A stretch of DNA of 64,000 nucleotides from Anarhynchus alexandrinus (GCA_008711295.1 VUYV01000123.1:2313873-2377872); one strand, 5' to 3'. Counted from the first letter of the stretch, positions 48,201-61,336 are shown. Numbers and translations are program-made. The notes: generated by a model not told the origin, from the letters alone.

Positions 48201-51200
48201 TTCTGGTTTACGGCTCCTTTGACAAAATATCTTTGAAGAAGCAGACACTGTCCTTCCACGTAACCTTACAGAGAGCAATGGGAAAACTTGTGGAATTTCC
48301 TTTCCCTCCTTTTTTCTTCCATTGTCATCCTGATAAAATCCAGCTTTCTACCCTACTGTATACTAATTGGAAGACAGTGACTTGGTGTTACATAAAAGTA
48401 ACATTTCCTTAATGTGTTGTTAAAAAGCAAAGGCACTAAATGAGCTTTTTTCTAGTCATGAAAACAAAGGTTAGTCAGAAGTTGGGTTTTGGGGATTTTT
48501 TGACTGTTTTTTTTTTTTTAATTCCCAGATCTTTTTCTTTTGGTAGAGAACAATTCACTAAAAATTATTTTCATCTATATGACAGAAAAGCAAGACTAAG
48601 ACAGCTAATTCATTTTCCTGGAATGTCGTTATTTTCTTTAAATCCACAAACATTTGAAAGGTTGTGGCCAGGTGGACTGCATTTGCTGAATGTGACTCCA
48701 TGAAGTACATTTTTTTTCAGCATGTATGGATTTTCACGTCTAGCACCCATTAAAGCTCACTTATGAAAGTGAGTAAATAACACACTATTTTTCATCAGTG
48801 ACTATTTCTGTGGCATTTATGGGTGTAGAAGAGACATGAAGCATTTAAATGTTTCTTTCTGAAGCTCTAATAACTATGTGTTAAGCACTTTGAAGCATCA
48901 TATAAATGTTTAAAGAACAAAAAGCAGTTGTTTGTGCTGTCACACCAAAGTTCTTAGCAATGCAGCTACTCTCTGTGTAACAATGCTGTATGTTTCTTTT
49001 TCTTTGCTCTCAGAGACAAGTGTTATTTTTCTTCCTGATTTTTTGTTGCCTAGTTGCTTCGATGCTGCACTCTATTTCTAATGTGTTTATTTCAGTATGT
49101 ACAGTATAATTTCCATATGGCTCTGCTTTTGATGGCAATATGAGTCACTGATAATGATAGGTGAAGGAATAGTCCTTTGAATGTGCCCTCCTTTTTCTAA
49201 AGCTGTGGAGGAGTTAAATCTAGCTACTACTTTCTTAAAGCCATTTATTAAAATAAGGACTATAAAAATATAAAGATCTTGTTCTTATAACCATTTTACA
49301 ACTCTATGTAGCTTGTAGAATATATGTGAAAAGAATATTATAGGGATATTTTGATAGACGTCTTTGGCCACCAGGCACCAGAGGATAAACAAGCACATCA
49401 TTTTATTCAGTTATGAAGTCAGTCATTTTATTTGGCAGGTTTACAGGGAGGTGTGATGCCTGTTAGAGCAAGTTGTCCAATAGCAGAAAACAGAAAGTTC
49501 TCATGCACAAAAGCCCTGCTTCAGGTATATATCCACATCTGTGGCATACATTTATAGAAGCTGTAGGAGGGCTTGCTAATGAAAAGCAGGTCTGCTTTTT
49601 CCAGGTGTATTATATAGGATAATAAACATATTACCTAATCCCTACAAGGTCCTACTTAGCTGTTTTTCTCAGACAATCATAGATGCAGCAGCATGACCTA
49701 TATGTGATCATATTGCTGTGACCAACCTTGTATTTGCACAGAAGCCCATTTAGGAGCTTCTATTGGGAGCTGTTAATTTCTTTCAAACCTTTCTCAAAAC
49801 AGCACTGTATAGTGAGTCTCTAAATCATATCTCCAATCATCATTTGTGCACCACCAGTTTGGGTGGTACCCAGAGTGCCACCTAGCCCTTCCTCTTTCCT
49901 TTCACAAAATTGCTGCTTGTGTTACCACTGTTAGAAGATCTCACCTAGAGCAGTGGCTAGGGAATTTGAGTAAGGTGCAGACCTTGTGACTACAGCTGGC
50001 ATGGCGGCCCAGAACACAGCAAGTAAAACTTCAGGCAAACACTGTAAGATTCAACATTCTGCAATCCAAGTTTGTGGCATCCAGTTACTGATATGCATGT
50101 AAAGAGGCTGTATGGTAGGTGCACAATTTTTTGTATAGTCATACTTTGAAAACTTAGGTAATTTATTCTGTCTTCCTCTGACACATCATCTTCTTTTTCA
50201 CTTCTTTCATGCCATCTCCTTACTTTCTATTTTTCCACCTTTTTTGTTGTTGGTTTTTTTTTGCTGTATTTGCAGCAGATATGAAAGCCTAAAGTCCTAT
50301 TCTGTATTATTCTGTAATATAGACCTATTCCTGTTCTGTAGAAAGTGATCCCCTGCCCTGATAATTTTCCATGTATTTCGTTCCTCAATTTTTCCTTCAT
50401 AGTAGATATCTTAGACCAACAGCAATAGTGGATGAGATGCCAGATACTCTCTTTTAAATATATAATTTCTATCTATCTCGCCTATTTCTGCATAAATACA
50501 TTTTCTGTTTCTGTTCTAAAGAATTTTCTTTACTAACTTATCTTTTATATTTCTTTAACTTTATAGATTAAGATTCTACTCTTTTTGTCTTTTCTCTATT
50601 CTTTTTCTGCAATGCTAATGAATCATTGCTTTAAGCACTGATCATGTCTCATGGTTACTAAAAAAAAAAAAAAAAAAAAAAAAAACTTCCACTTTAGATC
50701 CAACCAAATCTTGTTGAAGCTCATAGGAGCTACTTCACTGGCTACTTGGTATAAGTTTGTCAGAAGAAATCTGAGTGTATGTGTGACATATCAAGGGTTA
50801 AATTAAACCGATTTTAGCTGTGAAACAGGCTTTTCTGGAATTGCAAAACTTAAGCTTTACAATTCACTTCATATGTTTACAGCAAAAAATTAAAGGATGA
50901 TTTCTCTATGAACTGTACTACAAAAGAGTTATAGATATCTTCTTTTCATTACCCACTTCATGTGTTAATAGGATCTAATTTCTGCAAAGTATATGGAGAT
51001 ACATTTAAATACTGAATAAAGTTTTATTTACTGTGTTGCTATTCACTTTTCATTTAATATCACTCTAATTTTACTACGAGCAAAGAATTGTTATAGCAAT
51101 TCCAATACGAGGATATTGTTTACATACAGTTTACCACAGATATTTAACACAACATTAAATATCACCACAAAGTGTAAGCATTGTGCAGCATTGAAAGAGA

Positions 51201-51855
51201 CCAAAATGACTGCATTTTCACTAACAAGATGCAAACTGTGTTTAAAGTCAATTTGATACGGTCAATTCTCCATTGTATGAAGTATAGCCACAGAATGAAA
51301 TCAGCCTGCTAATACTGAAACTGGTGAACACACTGCAGTTATGGGTCTAGCGTAGCTGTCTTTGAGTTAACGTTTGTAATCCTTCTTAAGTGCAACCTGG
51401 ATGAGAATTGCTCATATGTCTCCATACTGCATCCTCCAAGAAGTGATCATTATGTTGGCACAAGGATGAACCCAGTCTAGCATTAATACTGTGCTGCTCT
51501 CAAGATAATAGCTGTAAGTACAGGGGACCACAATGCAAGAACTTCTACTGTGCTTTTCAGCCTTCAAGTAATGTTGCATGGAGATTATTTTGGTCCAGCA
51601 GGACTTAATAACTTGGCCCCGATCCAATGCAAAATAACTAAAAGGGTTTCCAAGCCCAAATGTAACCAGAAAATGGTACAGTTGCTGTTTTATAGCCCTG
51701 TGATTAAGCTAATATACAGCCAGTTCAATATCTTTATTTCTGTGAAACAGTTAATAAGATACAGCTCTCACAAATAATTTAGATATTACTATAGTAGGCT
51801 TAACATAAAGAGTGGAAGTATGTATTGAGGTAGAAATAGGAAAAATAGAAAAAAA
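48201..51855. other. Gene-free AT-rich sequence
   Basis: No gene or repeat family recognised. A run of 26 A (50660-50685) is the main low-complexity feature. Confidence 0.6.
50660..50685. repeat. Poly(A) run
   Basis: Twenty-six consecutive A. Upstream sequence shows no coding remnant or AATAAA that would make it the tail of a processed gene copy. Confidence 0.9.
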
Positions 51856-51961
51856 ACCTCTGAAAGTAGAATAAAACAATGAGAGTTAGTTAAAAGAAGC
51901 TTAGCTGCAAAGTAAAATGGTAAAACAAAAAATGGGTTCTGTTTTACCTCAAACCAAGACA
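51856..51961 (-). mobile_element. Orphan end of an avian ERV LTR
   Basis: The right-hand 25 bases (TTCTGTTTTACCTCAAACCA plus AGACA) match the right terminus of the solo LTR at 13128-13864 almost exactly. The bases before it (AGAAGCTTAGCTGCAAAG, GTAAAACAAAAAATGGG) resemble a related but distinct LTR end. Only about 100 bp is recognisable; the remainder is lost. Confidence 0.7.
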
Positions 51962-53355
51962 CTACTATTTTGTAATGTACAGAAATCTATCATCTCCTTT
52001 GATGAGTTGCATGGTCTAGGATTTGTGAATTAATTTTCTGTGTTTGGATCCAGCATGACTTGTGACTTCCAGGGGACTCCCAGTGGGCTTAAAATAAACA
52101 GGTGAGAGTTTGAATAGATGATCAGTCTGTCCTTCAAGTAATATCACCCATTTCCCCTTGAATGTTAAATGTCCCATCTGTTTTACAGGAATCCGTATTC
52201 AGAGCTGTTAGTAGGTTGAAATTTTCATGTTCAAGCCCTGAAGTTAGGGCACGTAGTGGGAAACTGTGGCTTCATTCACTATTACCACCCATAAAAGAGC
52301 AAGAATAGGCTGACCTCCTCTGAACTGACTGTCTTATAATAAAGGAAAGGCACAAGTTATTTTTTGTCTGTTTTTAGATGGACTACATAGAGTATGCAGT
52401 TATGAGCAAAAGACAATAGCAAATATTTTGAATCAGCTATCAGGATGACTTTTAGCAAAACCCAGTCCATAACCTGTGAGAACAATTGTTGAAGTATATC
52501 TGGTATATTCGGTAAAGTCTAGCTATGAAGGCCTAGGCACAGAAAACTTTGTTGCTTATTGCTAAATTTAATAGCTTCCTAATTATATGTTTGCCCAATC
52601 TGTGTTGTATTGTAAAAACATCCTGATTATATATATTTTGTTAATAATGGATCATCATGTGCTGTTGGGAAATCCTCGACTTAATGGTCTTTAAAATGTC
52701 CATTGCGTTGAAGACACATTAAAAGAAAATTGTTACAGCTACAATATGTTATGATATGTAGTACAAATTTATGTAATTATGGATGCTGAGTGTTCAACTC
52801 ACATTCAGTGTCTATTCCTAACACTTACGATATAAAAGAAACATTAAAAACAATACCAAAAACATTGAAACAAACAAACAACAAAACAATCTTCTCTTCC
52901 AACAAATAAAAATAAATTTTAAAAAATTGATATATCGTGTTTTGTTGTTGTTGGGTTTTGGGTTGGTTTTTTTTGGTAGTACTGACATTGAAATGATATG
53001 CAGAGTATCTCCAGGATAAGAAAAGTTTTGCAACTTTTTGCTCTGATCACCACCTTATACACGACATGTGTCATTCAGAGTAAAGGATGAGCTATTAACT
53101 GCATCTTCTCTACTGTTTTTACCACACAATAAAAGAATTGAAAATGTAAGTAACATTTAAAATATATCTCTTATAATCACAGGTACGTGGCTTATTCATT
53201 TATGAGCAACATCATCTACTTTAAGTCTCTTACTAGAGTTCTAGGTGTTACTGTGACAGTAAAATTACAATTATGGCTAAATTTCAAGTGATTTCTTCTC
53301 TACATTTCATTCTTTTCCTTTTACCAGTAGTTAAATACAGTACTTCTTTTTGAAC
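51962..53355. other. Gene-free AT-rich sequence
   Basis: No gene recognised. A G/T-rich run lies at 52938-52977. Confidence 0.6.
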
Positions 53356-53967
53356 AGGGCTAAAGAAACAAGAAGAGTTTCTATAAGTATATGGAAGAGA
53401 AAAGGAAGACTGAGGAAAATTTGGGTCCGTTGCTCAACAAAATGGCAGACCTGCTTACACAGGACATGGAAAAGGCTGAGGTACTGAATGCCTTCTTTGC
53501 CAGCTCTTACTAGCAAGACGGATCTTCAGAAATCACAGATCCCAGAGATCAGGGGGAAATGTTGGAGCATGGAAGATGTACCCTTGGTGGACGAGGATCT
53601 GGTCAGGGAATACTTAATCGTCCTGGACCCACATAAGTCCATGGGCCCTCATGGGCCATACAAACCCAATATAGATGCATTCACAAGTACTGAGGGAGCT
53701 GGCAGTTGACATTGTAAGACCACTCTCAATAATCTTTGTTCAATTACGGTGACTGAGAGAAGAACCCAAACACTGGAAGAAAGCAAATGCCATTCCTATC
53801 TTCATGAAGTGCAAGAAGGATCCAGGGAACTACAACCTTACTTCAATACCTGGGAAGGTGGTAGAGCAGTTAATCCTGGAAACCATTCCCAGGAACACTA
53901 AAGACAAGAAAGTCATCAAGAGTAGTCAGAATGGCTTCACCTAGGGGAATTCATGCTTGACCAACTT
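53356..53967 (+). mobile_element. CR1 fragment: ORF2 linker and RT fingers, plus strand
   Basis: Plus-strand similarity begins in the linker between endonuclease and reverse transcriptase ([20 protein letters not shown], then [12 protein letters not shown]). It proceeds through MGPHG and the finger region ('PGNYNLTSIPGKVVEQLI'-like) to NGFT, stop, GNSCLTN at about 53930-53967. Stops (for example after FFASSY) and frameshifts abound. The element then switches strand abruptly; see the following entry. Confidence 0.88.
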
Positions 53968-54333
53968 CATAAACTTCGCATGGTCCCACCTCTCTGGCCT
54001 GTCAAGGTCCCTCTGGATGCCATCCCTTCCCTCTAGAGTATCAATTATAACACTCAGCTTGGTGTCATTGGCAAACTTGCTGAGGATGCATTCAATCCCA
54101 CTGTCCAATTATCCAACAAAGATGTTAAATAATAGTGGTCCCAATACAGACCCCTAAGGAACTCCACTCATCACTGGTCTCCACCCAGACATTAAGCCAT
54201 TGACCACAACACTTTGAGTATGACCATCCAGCCAGTTCCTTATCCACCGACTGGTCCACCCATCAAATCCATGTCTCTCAATTTTAGAGACAAGGTTGTT
54301 GTGTGGGACAGTATCAAATGCATTGCACATATT
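53963..54333 (-). mobile_element. CR1 fragment: RT palm, inverted relative to its neighbour
   Basis: Read on the minus strand from 54333: [50 protein letters not shown], then FANDTKL (about 54056-54076) and ending at FMKF. In ORF2 order this is the segment that follows the plus-strand piece, minus about 25 codons. The first catalytic aspartate of the FADD box is Asn here, and the VP-stop-GS text shows a further nonsense mutation. The two pieces share a short overlap (AACTT) at the strand switch. Confidence 0.88.
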
Positions 54334-54599
54334 GTACTTGTTAGTGTTTTTTAGAAATGATTACAGGAAACAACGTTATGTAAAGGTTTTCACCTTTCCC
54401 GTTTCACCAAAGTGTTCTCCCCTACAGATGGCACTAACTTTTCTAATCAAACCAAATGTTTTAGGCTTTCTTCAAAGCAAAGTAATTTCCTTAGAAAACA
54501 CTGGTAATACAAAATTTTGAATGCAGCTTAATATCTTGCCTTGGCATACTCACATCTAGAACATTAGATGCAGTTTTTCTCTCTTCATCTCAAAAAGAA

Positions 54600-54860
54600 A
54601 ACTTTGAACTGGCAAATATTCAGAGCAGAACAAAAAGGATGTCCAAAACTAGGCAATAGCATCTGCATTACAATATAGTGGGATTCTTCTGCTTGAAAAA
54701 AAAAAAAAAAGGGATGAGTATAGTAGAGGTTTATAAAATAATGAATGGCATAAAGGTAGTGGACAGGGAAATTTATTATCTTTTCTTAGATAAAAAATAT
54801 ATTTTCTTAATAAAAAATTATATAGGTTCGAGGAGGCATTGAATAAGTACTTAAAGAGAG
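54600..54860 (+). mobile_element. Ancient CR1-like LINE fragment
   Basis: The best part is 54711-54780 (GATGAGTATAGTAGAGGTTT, ATAAAATAATGAATGGCATA, AAGGTAGTGGACAGGGAAAT), which matches the conserved ORF2 C-terminal block of old amniote CR1 elements. A 15-A run (54696-54710) sits just before it. Flanks to about 54600 and 54860 are weakly similar. It is far more diverged than the avian CR1 copies elsewhere in the window. Confidence 0.55.
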
Positions 54861-57800
54861 CTGTGATGAGATAAATACAATATAATTATTTGTATCAATA
54901 AATACAGCTAATCAGCTTCAGGAATCCCCATGAGGTGAAAATAATGTAAGGCAGGAAGAATACTCACTATGAAATATGATTGCCTCATCATTATTCTTCC
55001 TTAAGCATCTGTTTGAGACAAGACACCAGTTTGGAGGATATTATCTAAACAGGTAAATCTGAACTTCTACTTCTTTTTCCCAAGTTAGAAATTATTTTTT
55101 AAACATACATTAAAAAATCACATTGAATGGGATAGCAGCTATTCTGATAAAAGGAAACTGAGCTTTGCAGCTGCTGATTTATCTTTAATTTTGAGATAAA
55201 TATGCCAACCACCAAAGGCTAATGGAAAAACAGTGTATATCATTTATAAAGTACTTTTTTTGGAGAGACTGTGTGAAACCTCAAATCACAAAAAACCTTC
55301 CAATAAATCTATAAAAGCACTGGGTAAGTGCTCATATTGCTGCTTCTTTTTTATTTTCCCTTATGCTGATAGTTACTATCTTTAGTCTGTAGCTGGCTTT
55401 TAATGTGACACATATATATATCATGTTAATCAGTGGTGAGTATATTTATGCATTTCAAAGGTTTTGGCACAGGAAATGAAGTACCTGTAGGTCTTGCATT
55501 GAGATCGCTGGAGTCTGGAGGACAATTCAGCACAGAAGTCAACTGTGGTAGTTTAGCAATTGGTTTATTTTGTAATTCAAACTATCTCCTGGTTTTGACT
55601 TTCTTCATTGTGACATGGATTTAGAAGATATTGTGATTTCTTCTAGAAAACTGGAACACTTTTAAACAACTTACCACCTAGAATCTATGTTGCATTAAGA
55701 AGTCATTGATTCAACATCAGTATGATAAAAATACGAGTTTTCTTATGTCAACTCTCTGCCATAATTGACTTTTAACATCAGAACCCTGCTGGTACTGTGT
55801 TGTTACTGTGCATTTTTAGAACTCTAGTACTAAAAATCACTGGATAGTATTACAGAGTGCTGCAAATGAAGACCCAAATCTTCAAAGAACCAGAGTGCTG
55901 TTTATATGCTTACCAGTCACATTTGCATGCAGCATAATGCATGGACTAAGTCTATTTTTCACACAGTGGGAGCTCAACATAATAAAGAATGCACATGTTT
56001 TTATGCATGCCCTCTTGCAAATATAGAGTTTCTGTTTGCATCACTTCATGGGATTTGGTCCCAGAGCCATAACTGTATTTCAGCTTCCTAAATATAAGGC
56101 ATTAACTTATTTTTAGTTACCAAGTATAAGAGCAAAAAAAGTGTATAACAGCAGTAATTTTTTTGAAGCTCATATAATCTAAAAATGGACACACAATTTG
56201 CATGCCAAGTTTTAGCCCAAAGCAAAATTTCATGGATAAATTATACAGTCCTAGAAATACTGGGATTATAATGGCAGCAGTGAAATGTTTCTAAGTACAG
56301 CAGTACAAACAATGACCAATTACCATACAGTTTTACTACTTGAACACAAAAAGAACTGCTCTACAACTATCAAATTTGAAAATGTCAAGGCAGATTACTA
56401 TGAATCCAAATGCAGCTTTCAGATAATGTTGTAAGCTATAAAGTTCTTTCCTTAATTGTGATAATTCGGAACAAATTGGAGAGTTTTTCAGGAAGCTATG
56501 GTGCAGCTATTCACAGAGCTTTTAAAGTGCTAAATCAAAAATACAAGCTAAATCTGCTGAGTATGACTTTCTGTTATCTATCATATTTGCTGGAGAATCT
56601 GAAAAATGGTAAGCCTGAAATTACTGTTTCAAACTCACTAAATGAGCTGCAGAACCCTTTATTGACCAAGGCCTACCTTTCTGTTGTCTACAAGGAATGC
56701 AGCCTCATAAGCAAATTAAAATAAACTACATATAATGTGATAATTAAGAGATACATTCAAAAGTCTGCATTTGCATAATTGCAAAGAATTAAATGCCCTT
56801 AAGATTTTAAGGAAGACCAATATCACGTAACTGACTATTATTCATCAGTCCAACTTCATAACGTTAAGTATAAATCTATGCTTTTCCAGACATTATTATC
56901 TTATGTAACCAAAGGCAAAACAGATATGTAACTGTTATTTTCCCATCGTATTTATGAGTTGCAGCAGAAAAGGAGATCGAATCACTGTTGTTAGTGTTGT
57001 TGTCATACATATCAAGATGACACTTAAAGAAAACCATCCAATTCAAGGTTATAATACCCTAAGAAAATACATTCTTGTCTGTGATACCTTAAATCTCAGA
57101 TGAAAATATAAAAATGGAAAGTGATTAAACTAAACAAAAGAAAATATGAGAAAAGAGTCCATGTTCTGAGCCTTTGTGTATGGACGTATTTTGGGGAAGA
57201 CAACTGTGAAAGGAAGCGAGAACTGGAGTGCTTAGTCCCCATAGTGTGTGGGTCCTGGTGTGGCACATTGATTTGTAAATTATGAGTGTTTAGGATGCCT
57301 GAACAAATGTCCACACACGACTGGGCAGAACAAACCTAATAAATGTGATAAAGCCTGAGACAATCATATTCAGCAGAAAAGGTAGTGGAATTCAGTTGCA
57401 TAAATACACGCAGTTACCAATAAAACTACTAGCATTTGTATAACATTATTATAAAAAAAACCCTAAATTGTTTGCATAACTTTGGAAAGTTAGTTCTTTC
57501 TGGTTTATCTACCGTGCAAACAATGAACAATATATAGGGATTTTTTCATGCTTATGAAGTAATAAGATTAAATTCAGTGTTTACCCAATGAAACCTTTAT
57601 TAATTTAAATTTGTCTATTTGTAAGCACAATAGTCCAAACCCAAGTCTATATTCTGAATGACCGAAATACCAATAAGAATACATACATGGTAATTTGATT
57701 CCAGAATGACTGATGGCTCATTGTCATCAAGCATGCATAGACAAATACAACAAAAAATATGTAGAAGGCACACACACACATACACACACACAAACAAGGG

Positions 57801-59784
57801 GGGCAGAGGGGAAGGAAAAAGAAAAAGAAAAGAGAGAAGACAGACACGAGGGGACAAGTAGTCCACAGAACTCTTGCTACATCATTTTATAACACTTCTG
57901 TTCATAAGAAAACTGGTACCAGTATTCCACTAGGCAACTGCAGGAAAAAAATTCTAAACTCATATGGAAATTTTTCTTTTCTATATGGTTTGAAAATTAT
58001 TAAAAAACAAGCATAGGTGGAAACCTAGGTAATGTAGAGTGAATCTTTAAAACCTAAGGAACAGACCCTACAGATTCAGTGGTATTAATATTCTCTAGAA
58101 TTATAACTACATCGGAAGAAAAGGAGAAAAATAACATAATGTCAGCACAAGTCAGTATGTTTCTAGGAATCATTTGTATTTCTGAAATATAATCCATGAC
58201 AAATTCTTTAGCTGTTCTTAGTGCAATCCTTTTAGAATTTCATATTATTTTTAACCAAATAATCCTAAATTAAGAAACAAAATGACAAACAAAGCAAACT
58301 AACTAATGAAATGTTTTACTTAAATGGCTTTGAAGCACAATAAAAATCGGATTAATTTTTATGTCAAAATTCAGATGTCACTCTGGAAAACATTTCTGTT
58401 ATGAATGTGATTAATATTAAACTTTTTGAAAGATGGAGCTGACTTTGGAACATCCACAGACTTTGAGAAAAATTGAAGGGAGAGCTATTATTTGCTTCCA
58501 GCATCCTAGTTCAGAACAGGTCAGCTTGAGGAGAGGAAATGGGAAGAATCAGAGAGAGAAAGAGAGACAGATACATGTTGGGGAATTTTCATTTTACCTC
58601 TTGAGGCAAATTAAGCACATATGTGTGCTTAACTATATATTTAAAAACAAAGCAAAACAAACCCAATGCATTGGACAGAGTACTACAAGGTTCTACAAGG
58701 AGTCTGCAAAGATGTGTCATAAGCCTTATATACATTTACACCAACACTGATCTTGTGAGTGTTGTATGAGGAGTCTCACCCTGGCATTGGGTCTATCCCT
58801 CAGCGCCAACTCTGTTGCCCAAAGGTGGCCCCTTGAGTGCTCCCATTCCAGGATGGCTACAAAACAGTGCTGGGGCTGTTCTTTACCTAATCAACAAGGG
58901 AAACTTCACTCCTTTACAGGGAGTCATTCTGTCTCTGGCATTCTTGCTGCCAGCCAGTCTAACCCCTTCTGTAGTTGGACCTTCTTGTCCTCCATGCCAG
59001 ATCATTCCTCAGTCACTGAGCAGTTATAATTTTAATTTCTTCTTCATGCATCTTGTGGTATGACTTAATAAGAGTAAGAAAGAAGGAAAACAGAAAGTGT
59101 AGAAAGTGAAATTTTTAAAAGAGTGTAATGAGAAAGGACAGAAAAGTGGACAAGAATACTCTTAGTACTGGAAAGTAAAGCTATAAGAGAAAAAATGATG
59201 GATGAGGGTAAGAGATTTCTCATCTGCTGTTACTGAATTAGAGACCTTCACACACTATATTGATATATGCTAGATGATAGTTTACATTTATATCCATACT
59301 TACTGTGTATATAAAAAGAATTGCGAACTTCACTGTGCTTTGAAGATAAGGGGACTGAAATGTGTCTAAGCCTGATAATAGAAGACCAGACTTTTGTTCT
59401 TATTGCTGTTATGCATTAGCTAAGTCTTATGGAAAAAAAATCATGGGGATGAAACCCCTAACAGTGTAATAGCTGAGTGGATTATTTTTGTAAGATTTCA
59501 TAATAGGAATCTAAAAAAAAAGCACTTGAATGAAGGCAATATGAGCTCGTGCTTCAGGAAAAAAGTACAGAAAGGACTATTAGAAAGAGATTAAGATGTT
59601 CTCTAGGAAGTCAAATGAGTGGTCCAGCTAGCACGCTATTCTGTCTCCAACAGTGATAGTAGAAGAAGCTATTAAGTAAAGCATGTGAGTCTGTCTACTT
59701 CCCACAGTCTTTTCCCCATACCCTTCCAGCATCCAGAATTGTACTAGGAGTTCTAGAAGGTGTAATCCTGCCTAGTCCTTTTAG
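54861..59784. other. Gene-free AT-rich sequence
   Basis: No gene recognised. A (CA)n run (57769-57792) followed by a purine-rich tract to about 57855 is the main simple sequence. Open frames at 55433-55624, 56410-56724 and 58766-59029 lack motifs or convincing splice context. Confidence 0.6.
57769..57855. repeat. (CA)n plus a purine-rich tract
   Basis: About ten CA units, one interrupted by T, run into an almost pure purine stretch (GGGGAAGGAAAAAGAAAAAG and onward). Confidence 0.88.
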
Positions 59785-60020
59785 TACCTATTTATGGATC
59801 TTTAGTTGATACATTTGTCTAATTCCTTTTGAATTGGCTGATAATATCTGCCTCCCATGCCTCCTGTGGCAATTTTCTCAAAATTCAGTACCTGCTTGTA
59901 AAAAGATACTTGCTTTCATCTGCCCTAAACAGATCTCTTAATATTATTATTTTTTTTTGAGTTTCACCTACTTCTTGTATTAAGTCTTTTTTTGAACAAC
60001 AGCCACTTCTTGCACACTGG
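59785..60020 (-). mobile_element. Ancient CR1-like LINE fragment
   Basis: The plus strand reads as the reverse complement of the C-terminal ORF2 and early 3' region of old amniote CR1: CTAATTCCTTTTGAATTGGC, TGATAATATCTGCCTCCCAT, CCTCCTGTGGCAATTTTCTC and TACTTGCTTTCATCTGCCCT, then TTCTTGTATTAAG. Conserved blocks come in the right order with many substitutions. No coding frame survives. Confidence 0.7.
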
Positions 60021-61220
60021 CTGAGTATTGTAGTCAACCACAAACCATGTCAATTTTTATTTATTCCCTGGTTGTCCTATAAATCTGTCCAGGACAAAGC
60101 AGTTCTGGAGACAGCTAGAGCTATGCTAAGTGTGAACACCAATTAGATGGTGACACTTGGCCTTGGATCCTAGGATTAAGCTTTGACCCTCTTTCTACCT
60201 TTATTTACTTATGGAGACACAGCCCTCTATATACAAACAAGTGCTACAGTTAGGTATCTAAGTTTTCACACTGCTTTCTTCACACTTCCTTACTAAGTAA
60301 CAAAGACATCCTTCTGCCTACTGAACTGGTTGTCAAGAATTAACATTATTTGCCACCTAAGTAACTGCTTTCCTTTTAAATGAATGAAGGTTCATTGTTT
60401 TTGAATGGTACTTTCAGCTAAGAAATCTAACTTGCGAACATTGTTCTGCCAGAATCAGCTTTTATTTGATCTAGTTCTTAGGCCACAGTATAAAATATAT
60501 TGTGACATCTAACTCTCATTTACATGTATTTAAATGTCTGGTCCTTACTTTCTAATTGAGTTTGGAGACTGAAAAGACTGAATTAGTTGATATTCAGCTG
60601 AGGCAAGTTAGAGAGATACCAGGAGGGAGGGGAAGAGGATGAATTGCTCTCTGTATTTGAAACAATCATTTTCTATTTGACACAGAAGAGTCAAAGACAG
60701 GTACAGCTTCTAGGTTTTTGAATATATCTGTAACCTATATTTGTATCAGTAATGCAAATTTCTTTCTGAGCATTTTCCATTCTTCTGTCATTATTTTCCA
60801 TGCACTTCTTGCCCCTCAGTTGCCTTAATACAATGTAATCTTTAAAGGATGTACAGAAGCTTGAAACGATGTCATCAGTCTATTACTTTGCTGTATCATG
60901 TGCAGGAATACTTAACTTCTGCTCTCTGGAGCTTGCATCAGATTTCTTTCTTACAAACCACCTGTCACAGAGTGAGCTGCCATGAGAAAGATGAGCCAAC
61001 ACAGTTAATTTTTAGATTAAAATATTTGGGAGTTGGCAAAAAAGTGTTATTGATGGAGTTATATAACCTGGATTTTTTTTTTACTTGTTGATACAGAGTC
61101 ACTCTTTTAATTAGCATTCCTATTAACAATTTCATAAAAGAGACCATGTGTTGAATACCACTGAGATCGCTCAGCACCTCTGAGTTTTATGAGCTTTTTT
61201 TTTTTTTTTTCTCTCCTCAG
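60021..61220. other. Gene-free sequence
   Basis: No gene or repeat family recognised. It ends in a T-rich tract that serves as a polypyrimidine stretch for the exon candidate. Confidence 0.6.
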
Positions 61221-61336
61221 AATGAAGAGTCTGGGCCAAATTGCAAAACTGGAACGGCTGCTGCTTCTAGATCTATGGCTAAAATTAAGAAGTCACCGGC
61301 CAATAATGTTAACTGTAGTGCTCACACAGTGCTTTT
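61221..61336 (+). other. Candidate internal exon (unconfirmed)
   Basis: A long polypyrimidine tract (about 61194-61218) ending CTCTCCTCAG is followed by 116 bp and then GTGAGT at 61337. The frame starting at 61221 is open for 38 codons (NEESGPNCKTGTAAASRSMA, then KIKKSPANNVNCSAHTVL), giving phase 0 to phase 2. The next frame is also open (MKSLGQIAKLERLLLLDLWL onward), which weakens either as proof of coding. The exon reaches TTTT before the donor, a poor last-base match. I do not recognise either peptide. It could be a real cassette exon, a non-coding transcript exon or chance. Confidence 0.3.

Noticed and set aside
50600..50685. Poly(A) run as the tail of a processed pseudogene
   Set aside because: No coding remnant, AATAAA or target duplication is visible upstream.
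53356..54333. Twin priming as the source of the inverted CR1
   Set aside because: Twin priming yields an inverted upstream segment followed by a sense 3' segment with its end. Here the order is the opposite and the 3' end is absent.
56410..56724. 104-codon plus-strand frame
   Set aside because: There is no recognisable domain and its composition matches chance frames in AT-rich DNA.
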